From positions 1 through 20,828 of the forward strand of contig JAUYEO010000065.1 of assembly GCA_030689795.1 (NCBI GenBank): DNA of 20,828 bases, written 5' to 3'. Shown piece by piece: positions 15,062 through 20,828 of this stretch. A program made the translations under genes and the position numbers. The first letter of the stretch is position 1, and every line of letters starts with the position of its first letter. This DNA is from Desulfobacterales bacterium. GTDB taxonomy: Bacteria > Desulfobacterota > Desulfobacteria > Desulfobacterales > RPRI01. The notes under the pieces are model-generated. The model did not search any database, was not told where the DNA came from, and worked only from the letters and a program-made list of their open reading frames with translations.

Positions 15062-17029
15062 ATGGGCAAAAAAATACTCCTGGTTGATGACGAAGAAGGA
15101 ATCAGAAAGGTTCTCGGCATATCCCTGTCCGATATGGGTTACGATGTAGTGACCGCCGAAAACGGCGAAGAAGCCCTTTCCATTTTCAAAGAAATCTCCC
15201 CGCCGATAGTTTTAACCGATATTAAAATGCCTGGAATGGACGGCGTTACCCTTCTTCGCACGATTAAAGAAGTAAGTCCCGATACCGAAGTAATCATGAT
15301 CACAGGCCACGGCGACATGGATCTCGCCATTAAAAGCCTGAAATATGAAGCAACCGATTTTGTCGTAAAGCCTATAAACGATGATGTCCTTGAAATAGCG
15401 CTGAAAAGAGCCCATGAAAGAATCAACATGCGGCAGCAGATCAAGGACTATACAGAAAACCTTGAAACAATGGTGAAGGAGCAGTCTGCGAGGCTCATTG
15501 AAGTTGAAAGGCTTGCGGCAGTCGGCCAGGCAATTGAGGGGCTTTCTTCGGCAATCTGGAATTTTGCAGGAGGATATGAAGGCGGAATTCAATACTTCAA
15601 TGAAATGCCGTGCCTTGTCGCCATACACAACAGCGATCTCAAAATCGTCGCAACAAACCAGCTTTACAGGGAAAGGCTCGGAGACAGGGTTGGCGGGGAT
15701 AGTTGTGAAATATTCGGCAAAAAAACATCGGGCCAATCAGAATGCTCCGTTGAAAAAACATTCAGGACCGGAAAGGGACAACGAAGTCAGGAAAAAATTA
15801 AATATCTTTCCGGCGAAGAAGTCCCGGTTATAGTGCATACCGCTCCGATCCGCAGCAAGGATAATAAAATTGAACTTGTGCTTGAAATATCTGCAGATGC
15901 TACGGAAGTCAAGCGCTTAAGAGAAGAGCTTGAAGCAACAAGACAGAGGCACAAGCAGCTTTTTGATGAAGCTCCGTGCTACATTACGGTCCAGGATAAA
16001 AATTTTAATGTTACGGCTGCCAACAGGCGGTTCAAGGAAGATTTCGGTGACGACACCGGCTTGAAATGTTTTGAAATTTATAAGCAGCGGCAGACCACGT
16101 GTCCCAACTGTCCCGTTGAAAAAACATTTAAAGACGGTAAGTCCCACCAGTCTGAAATGGTTGTAACATCCAAAACAGGCGAACAGATTAATGTTCTTAT
16201 CTGGACTGCTCCAATAAAAAATGCAGCAGGCGAAATCACCCAGGTTATGGAGATGTCGACCAATATAACTCAGATACGAAAGCTTGAGGATCATCTCTCT
16301 TCTCTCGGTCTTCTGATTGGCTCAATTTCACACGGCATAAAAGGCCTTCTCACAGGCCTCGACGGTGGAATGTACCTTGTTGAATCCGGCTTTTCCAAAG
16401 AAAACCGTGAGCAGGTCAAAGAGGGTTGGGATATCGTCAAGCTCGTGGTCAGCAGAATAAGGAACATGGTGCTTGATATTCTTTATTATGCGAAACACAG
16501 GGATCTTAAATGGGAGCAGGTTAATGTGCTGAGCTTTGCAGAAGATGTTGCTTTTACAATAGAACCCAAGATACGGATACAGAACATAGAACTTATCCGT
16601 GAATTTGATCCTTCGATGGGGGAATTTGAAGTTGACCCCGGTATTGTACGTTCAGCTTTGATCAATATTCTTGAAAACGCCATCGATGCCTGCACGGAAG
16701 ATAAATCGAAAAGACCTCATAAAATAACGTTTGGTGTGATGCAGGATAAAAACCATATTATTTTTGATGTATATGACAACGGCACCGGGATGGACAAAGA
16801 AACAAGGGAAAATCTCTTCACTCTTTTCTTTTCATCAAAAGGAAACAAGGGGACAGGTCTGGGCCTCTTTATATCAAACAGGATAATCCAGCAGCACGGA
16901 GGAGTCATCAGGGTTGATACTGCTCCCGGCAAAGGTTCTCATTTTCGCATAATGCTGCCGAAATTTTTGTCCGAATCCTTAAAAGCCCCCCATCTTGATG
17001 ACGAAAACGCATCCGCAGACAACTTATGA
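15062..17029 (+). CDS. REC-PAS-PAS-histidine kinase hybrid
   Basis: A 655-aa soluble sensor (numbering from ATG 15062). The receiver (1-120) has D53 and K103 and is nearly identical to that of the kinase at 662-1801. Next, 150-175 repeats the paralog's H-box segment but with Ser at the His position (GLSSAIWN). Two PAS domains follow (about 176-285 and 290-408). PAS2 has C336, C347 and C350 (TCPNCPVEKTF); PAS1 keeps two of these, C215 and C228. The functional H box carries H424 (SISHGIKG), and the HATPase has N539, DNGTGM (572-577) and GTGLGL (597-602). There is no DNA-binding domain. Start: the frame is open from GTG 14978, but that part is repeat DNA; ATG 15047 or 15062 is more likely, and homology begins at 15062. 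Confidence 0.9.
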   Translation: MGKKILLVDDEEGIRKVLGISLSDMGYDVVTAENGEEALSIFKEISPPIVLTDIKMPGMDGVTLLRTIKEVSPDTEVIMITGHGDMDLAIKSLKYEATDFVVKPINDDVLEIALKRAHERINMRQQIKDYTENLETMVKEQSARLIEVERLAAVGQAIEGLSSAIWNFAGGYEGGIQYFNEMPCLVAIHNSDLKIVATNQLYRERLGDRVGGDSCEIFGKKTSGQSECSVEKTFRTGKGQRSQEKIKYLSGEEVPVIVHTAPIRSKDNKIELVLEISADATEVKRLREELEATRQRHKQLFDEAPCYITVQDKNFNVTAANRRFKEDFGDDTGLKCFEIYKQRQTTCPNCPVEKTFKDGKSHQSEMVVTSKTGEQINVLIWTAPIKNAAGEITQVMEMSTNITQIRKLEDHLSSLGLLIGSISHGIKGLLTGLDGGMYLVESGFSKENREQVKEGWDIVKLVVSRIRNMVLDILYYAKHRDLKWEQVNVLSFAEDVAFTIEPKIRIQNIELIREFDPSMGEFEVDPGIVRSALINILENAIDACTEDKSKRPHKITFGVMQDKNHIIFDVYDNGTGMDKETRENLFTLFFSSKGNKGTGLGLFISNRIIQQHGGVIRVDTAPGKGSHFRIMLPKFLSESLKAPHLDDENASADNL

Positions 17030-17072
17030 TGGTTTATTCACAAAAGCCGTCCCCATGGAAGAAAAATAAAAA

Positions 17073-18569
17073 ATGAACAGATACCGACTTGAAACAGTTG
17101 TATTTATCACAGGCGCCGTTGTAATGGCGCTTGAACTTGTGGGATCCAGGATCGTCGCCCCTTATCTCGGAACTTCCATTTATGTCTGGACAAGCCTTAT
17201 AGGAGTGATACTTGCCAGCTTAAGCCTCGGTTATTACTGGGGAGGACGGCTTGCCGACAAAAAACCGGATTACAGAACTTTTTCACTCCTTATCCTGTCT
17301 TCAGCAATTTTCACCGGAATTATCGGCATCATAAAAATTCCGGTTCTCGATGCGGTATGCAGGTTCGTTCCCGATATCAGGGCCTCCGCTGTTATAGCGG
17401 CAACTCTCCTTTTTGCCCCCGCAAGCGTTCTGCTCGGAACGATATCTCCTTATGCCATAAGGCTCAGGATGGAAAACCTTGAGCATTCGGGCGCGACAGT
17501 CGGAAGGCTTTACGCCATATCTACAGTCGGAAGCATAATCGGAACATTTGCCGCAGGTTTCTTTCTGATCTCGTTTCTGGGAAGCCGGAATATCCTGATC
17601 TTCCTTTCCCTCATACTTTTTGCCGTTTATTTTCTTTCATGCCCCAAAAATAATTCACGAACAGGAAAGGGAACCGCGGTTTGTCTTGCAGCCCTGCTCC
17701 TTTCGGCGCATTTTTTTCTGGCTTCAGGTTCAGGCGGTACAACCATTGACATCGATACAAAGTACAGCAGGATATTAATCGAAGAGATGACGGCCACAGG
17801 AATCGGAAAAAAAGTCCGCCTTATCCGTGTTGACAGAAACTGGGCGCAGGGCGCCGTTATAATAGGAGAACCTGACGAACTTTTTTTCAGCTACAGCGGT
17901 TTCTACCGTCTTGCCGATCATTTTTATCCCGGGAACAGAAATGCGCTTTTAATCGGCGGAGGAACATACATGCTCGCAAGGGATTATATAAAGCGGAACC
18001 CCGGCAACCACATGGATGTAGTTGAAATAGATCCTGACTTCACACGGCTTGCAAAGAAATATTTTTATCTGGAAGATGACAAAAGAATAACGAGCATACA
18101 TGAAGACGGAAGAACTTTTCTGAAACGTTCGACCGATAAGTATGATGTAATGTTCATAGATGTTTTCAAATCCTCGGCATCGCCTCCTTTTCAGATGACA
18201 ACAGCGGAAGCCATACGCTCCGCATCAAACTTATTAAATGAAAACGGAGTGCTGATGACCAATATTTACTCGGCCATACAGGGAGACAAGGGGAAATTTT
18301 TCCGGGCAGCATATGCGACCATAAAGTCCGTTTTTCCTCAGGTTTATGTTTTCCCTGTCCAGTACCCGCTGTATGGGGAAGAATCACAGAATATCATCAT
18401 AGTCGCCATGAAATCGGAGATTCCTCCGAAATTTGAAAGCGCCGATCCTGAAATGCAAAGTTATATGTCTCACCTTTGGCAATATAAAATAGACTGCGAT
18501 CTTCCTGTCTTAACTGACGAATTCGCACCTGTGGAACATTATCTTGTAGAAGTTATCAAAGATTTTTAA
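17073..18569 (+). CDS. Membrane protein with spermidine-synthase-like methyltransferase-fold domain
   Basis: A 498-aa protein. The N-terminal part (about 1-220) is hydrophobic, with roughly seven helices of the type in fused spermidine synthase/transporter-like proteins. The C-terminal part (about 225-495) has a Rossmann-like aminopropyltransferase fold: LLIGGGTYMLARDY (glycine loop), VVEIDPDF (acidic residue binding the donor nucleoside) and DVMFIDVF, where the catalytic-type Asp is followed by KSSASPPFQMTT rather than the DSSDP motif of true SpeE. It may therefore not make spermidine; the substrate is unknown. It starts 44 bases after the kinase without a clear ribosome site. Same strand as the phosphorelay genes but no functional link is evident. 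Confidence 0.85.
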   Translation: MNRYRLETVVFITGAVVMALELVGSRIVAPYLGTSIYVWTSLIGVILASLSLGYYWGGRLADKKPDYRTFSLLILSSAIFTGIIGIIKIPVLDAVCRFVPDIRASAVIAATLLFAPASVLLGTISPYAIRLRMENLEHSGATVGRLYAISTVGSIIGTFAAGFFLISFLGSRNILIFLSLILFAVYFLSCPKNNSRTGKGTAVCLAALLLSAHFFLASGSGGTTIDIDTKYSRILIEEMTATGIGKKVRLIRVDRNWAQGAVIIGEPDELFFSYSGFYRLADHFYPGNRNALLIGGGTYMLARDYIKRNPGNHMDVVEIDPDFTRLAKKYFYLEDDKRITSIHEDGRTFLKRSTDKYDVMFIDVFKSSASPPFQMTTAEAIRSASNLLNENGVLMTNIYSAIQGDKGKFFRAAYATIKSVFPQVYVFPVQYPLYGEESQNIIIVAMKSEIPPKFESADPEMQSYMSHLWQYKIDCDLPVLTDEFAPVEHYLVEVIKDF

Positions 18570-18654
18570 TAAATCGACCGCCCGGATCTTTTATAAAGGA
18601 AGGCGATAACAGAGCGCTACCTGGCAAAAAGGCAAGTTATGCAAACTGCTCACA

Positions 18655-19710
18655 TTACGGAAGCTTATACCATGTACCCTTCCCTTTACCGATCATCTTT
18701 AACCGACCTCTTCGAACAAGTTCGGCAATATGAGCCTTAATCGTATTTCTGTTGGCGCCGGTAATTCTTTCGGCATCACGCACCACTATTTTTCCGTGTT
18801 GACCGGCTATCATTACAATCTCCTGAGAGAGCGGCGGAAGCTGGGCAATAACCTTTTCAGTCTCAATCTTGGATTTCAGAACAGAAACCTGTTTTCTTAA
18901 CGATTCAAGGAAAAACAATACCCAGTCATTCAGTTTTCCATTATCGGTATAAAGGGTTGACTGAGCGTGCCTCAGGGCTAAGTAGTATTGGTCTTTATTA
19001 TCCTCCACGACCCTTTCCAAAGAAGAGTAGGGAACATAGGAATATCCTGATCTTAATAACATTAAAGTCGTCAATCCGCGGGATAACCTGCCATTGCCAT
19101 CCTGGAAAGGGTGGATTGCTAAAAAGTTGACAAGGAATATGGTGATAATCAGGATCGGATGTAATTCCCTTTTTTTCGTCTCCTCATCGACCCATTGGAT
19201 TAAATCAGTCATCATCAATGGTGTATTAAAAGGAGAAGCGGTTTCGAAAATGACACCCAGGCTGCTGCCGTCTTCGGCAAAAGCTTCCACATGATTGGGG
19301 AACTTCTTATATTCTCCTCTATGGCGCGCATCCTTTGATGAATGTTTCAAAAGTGTCTTATGTAATTGCTTAATATGATTTTCATCTGCCGGAATTTCAT
19401 TGTAAGATTCAAATATCAACTCCATCACTTCAGCATAGCCTGCAACTTCCTCTTCATCCCTTGACTTGAAAGAGATAGTGCCCAGTCCGGAAAATAACTT
19501 TTCCACTTGACTATCCGTTAGTCTGGAACCCTCGATCCTCGTGGAAGAACCAACAGATTCAATAGTTGCCACATGCTTCAGGAGCGCCAAACGGTCAGGG
19601 GCGAGACTGCTTAATGCCTGCCATTTCCCTTTGAACTCATCGATTTCTGAGATCAGCTTTATGTATTCCGGTATAATATTTAATTTAGGAGTATCCATAA
19701 TAATATCCAT
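18655..19710 (-). CDS. Fic family AMPylase-type protein with winged-helix C-terminus
   Basis: A 351-aa protein with a complete Fic motif, H200-PFQDGNGR (200-208), so nucleotidyl transfer (usually AMPylation) is expected. The N-terminal inhibitory helix motif S-x3-E-G is present (S56, E60, G61), meaning activity is self-restrained. The C-terminus (about 290-351) forms a winged helix-turn-helix (LSQEIVMIAG... TGANRNTIKAHIAELVRRG), a common Fic-HTH layout that can bind DNA. The start is uncertain: the ATG at 19710-19708 lies inside the predicted -10 box, whereas a second ATG at 19698-19696 would give a 347-aa product with a nearly leaderless mRNA. Monocistronic, opposite to the redox genes, so probably an independent acquisition. 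Confidence 0.9.
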   Translation of the reverse strand: MDIIMDTPKLNIIPEYIKLISEIDEFKGKWQALSSLAPDRLALLKHVATIESVGSSTRIEGSRLTDSQVEKLFSGLGTISFKSRDEEEVAGYAEVMELIFESYNEIPADENHIKQLHKTLLKHSSKDARHRGEYKKFPNHVEAFAEDGSSLGVIFETASPFNTPLMMTDLIQWVDEETKKRELHPILIITIFLVNFLAIHPFQDGNGRLSRGLTTLMLLRSGYSYVPYSSLERVVEDNKDQYYLALRHAQSTLYTDNGKLNDWVLFFLESLRKQVSVLKSKIETEKVIAQLPPLSQEIVMIAGQHGKIVVRDAERITGANRNTIKAHIAELVRRGRLKMIGKGKGTWYKLP

Positions 19711-19762
19711 ATATATCCAAATAACGCTGTTGTCAAGATTTAATATGGATATTTATGGATAT
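19703..19762 (-). promoter_or_regulatory. Promoter of the Fic gene with paired operator-like repeats
   Basis: Reading the minus strand, TTGACA (19736-19731), a 17-base spacer and TATATG (19713-19708) form a good sigma-70 promoter. ATATCCATATATATCCA (19703-19719) and TGGATATTTATGGATAT (19746-19762) are inverted copies (16 of 17 identical), one over the -10 and one upstream of the -35, with centres 43 bp apart, about four helical turns. This is a typical layout for a looping or cooperative repressor; the Fic protein's own winged helix is a candidate. Confidence 0.55.
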
Positions 19763-19861
19763 TTTATTGGGTATATCAAAGTGGATTTGAGAGATTGCTC
19801 ACAATGTGCATGACAACATCTTCAACATCGCCGTTTGTGATTTTTAAGTCGGAGAGGCTTT

Positions 19862-20190
19862 TTAAGTAACATCGGCCTGAAATAATTTTCCAAGCAACCG
19901 CTTACACAAATCAGGGTTGATCCAGATATCTTTTCGGTCGCTGATTTGCTGGAAATACACACGCAGTTGATCTTCACTTATATGCTTTTTTTTATAGGCT
20001 TCGATTAAAACACCTAATGAACCCATTCCCTTTATATTCTTTGATCGCGCAAAACTCCAAGTTGAACCGCTTCCTTGTATACAGCAAAAGGGAATTCGAC
20101 TCGCCCGTAAAGTTCTTTCAACAAATACAGTATGTTCAGCTTTGAAAAGAGGATCAGCGGGCCTGCATTTGAAACGACATTCAGCGCCAT
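19862..20190 (-). pseudogene. Broken PIN-domain (DUF3368-type) toxin
   Basis: The N-terminal part, starting at ATG 20190-20188 (MALNVVSNAGPLILF...VYKEAV), resembles DUF3368 PIN-family nucleases, with S/D-type residues at the first acidic position (VVSNAGPL instead of VVSDTSPL). The C-terminal part of the family (GMGSLGVLIEAYKKK...WINPDLCKRLL) continues in another frame ending at 19862. The middle of the family, about 60 residues with the remaining catalytic acids, is missing. This is an internal deletion with a frameshift, so an active nuclease is not expected. The start overlaps the antitoxin gene by 10 bases, the usual toxin-antitoxin arrangement. Confidence 0.75.
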
Positions 20191-20456
20191 TCTGCAAGTT
20201 CCTCGTTGATTGTCAGGTCGGAAGTCTCGGGGACAATATTTTGACGGCGGGCTGCACAAATCAGATCCTGTTTATTGATTCCTATCTGCTCAGCTATATA
20301 ACCTAAAGAGCCGACACCATCGCAATACAATTTGAGGGCGCGTTCCACCTTGTACTGATGAATGCCCAGGCGGATAATTTGTTTCAATGTCAATTCTTCC
20401 GACGGCAATCCTTCGATCCAGTCACGTGAAATTTTGATAGTAATTTCTTGTTCCAT
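20181..20456 (-). CDS. UPF0175-family antitoxin
   Basis: A 91-aa small protein of the UPF0175 type: an N-terminal strand-helix part followed by a helix-turn-helix-like region (ALKLYCDGVGSLGYIAEQIGINKQDL, about 40-65) with the family's LxLYxxGxxSLGxxAExxG pattern. UPF0175 genes are usually paired with DUF3368 PIN toxins; here the toxin follows with a 10-base overlap but is broken. A strong AAAGGAGG ribosome site lies about 9 bases before the ATG. It probably remains functional as a DNA-binding repressor or is a relic awaiting loss. Confidence 0.82.
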   Translation of the reverse strand: MEQEITIKISRDWIEGLPSEELTLKQIIRLGIHQYKVERALKLYCDGVGSLGYIAEQIGINKQDLICAARRQNIVPETSDLTINEELAEWR

Positions 20457-20490
20457 ATTATTTTTCGCCTCCTTTGTTTTACCTATATGG

Positions 20491-20519
20491 AGTATACCAC
20501 AACAAGACTTAATTTTCTA
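20491..20519 (-). promoter_or_regulatory. Extended -10 promoter of the toxin-antitoxin operon
   Basis: On the minus strand, TAGAAA (20519-20514), a 17-base spacer and TGG-TATACT (-10 at 20496-20491 with the upstream TG of an extended -10) precede the antitoxin start by 34 bases. Fits four of six and five of six consensus positions. Confidence 0.5.
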
Positions 20520-20828
20520 AAAATAAATGGGAGATGTTTAGTTGACGCATTTAACTTACAAACATGTTTATCGGGCAGCAAATGAGGGCAGGTATCGCCG
20601 GGCATTAATCAAGTTTAAAAGTTTAAGACGTCCCCTATGCCTCCCCCCTATTCTTTCCCATTTCCCTAACCCGCTCAAATTCATTGACAAATCATATATA
20701 ATATGTTTATTTAATTCCGCATTTCAAAAGTCCCATCAAAATTCTCCTGCGTCATGAATGACGCTTAATATAAAAAAGACTATTTCGATAGAAAGTTTTC
20801 AGGGGAAAAATTGGGTTCGAACTGAGCT
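20520..20828. other. Right-end region without a convincing gene
   Basis: About 310 bases that are AT-rich at the right. An open frame at 20542-20757 has a composition unlike the neighbouring genes and no recognisable motif. GGGAGATGTTTA (20529-20540) and, inverted, TAAGACGTCCCC (20625-20636) are loosely complementary and may be the remains of a mobile element end. A perfect palindrome GCGTCATGAATGACGC lies at 20749-20764. TTGACA at 20686-20691 has only a weak -10. Nothing else is supported. Confidence 0.4.

Noticed and set aside
20686..20704. TTGACA close to TATAAT as a promoter
   Set aside because: The two boxes are only about 7 bases apart; at 17-18 bases only a weak TTATTT/TATTTA is available.
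20542..20757. Possible 71-aa protein at the right end
   Set aside because: No ribosome site, unusual composition, no motif, and it lies in degenerate DNA with a possible mobile-element remnant.

Overview
The window looks like a chromosomal segment of a strictly anaerobic, probably sulfate-reducing member of the Desulfobacterota, most likely of the Desulfobacterales type. The basis is gene content: a complete Hmc-type transmembrane redox complex with a 16-heme cytochrome lies next to a complete Tmc-type complex with a type II tetraheme cytochrome c3. Both complexes are known mainly from sulfate reducers. No rRNA, tRNA, CRISPR array or intact insertion sequence was seen.

Layout. 1-1801: the C-terminal part of a sensor histidine kinase cut by the left edge, overlapping by one base a REC-histidine kinase. 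1941-8253: hmcE-hmcF, a 155-bp inverted-repeat element, then hmcA-hmcB-hmcC and a 46-codon hmcD. 8283-10191: an unrecognised 178-aa protein, a tandem universal stress protein and a stand-alone receiver. 10188-14206: a tryptophan-rich propeller protein (TmcD type) translationally coupled to the receiver, a repeat-filled gap, then tmcC-tmcB-tmcA. 14207-14587: a second element with the same termini plus a long hairpin. 14588-17029: a second stand-alone receiver and a REC-PAS-PAS-histidine kinase that is a close relative of the kinase at 662-1801. 17073-18569: a membrane protein with a spermidine-synthase-like domain. 18655-20456, minus strand: a Fic protein with a paired-operator promoter, and a toxin-antitoxin pair whose PIN-type toxin is broken. 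The last 370 bp hold no convincing gene.

How the genes work together (inference from families). Periplasmic multiheme cytochromes HmcA and TmcA would take electrons from periplasmic hydrogenases, formate dehydrogenases or the cytochrome c3 pool, or return them. HmcB/C/D/E and TmcC would carry electrons across the membrane to the HdrD-like cytoplasmic proteins HmcF and TmcB, which could work on a thiol/disulfide carrier of the sulfite-reduction pathway. HmcE/HmcF and TmcC/TmcB are visibly paralogous pairs. The locus is bracketed and interrupted by phosphorelay proteins, none of which has a DNA-binding output domain. This suggests that they act on each other or on the complexes by protein contact, or feed an output regulator encoded elsewhere.

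The most unusual features are: two families of short palindromic intergenic elements, one of which supplies stop codons to neighbouring genes; a sensor kinase that keeps a dead copy of its own phosphorylation box in front of inserted PAS domains; and an Ala/Lys/Glu-rich helical tail on HmcB predicted to lie in the cytoplasm.
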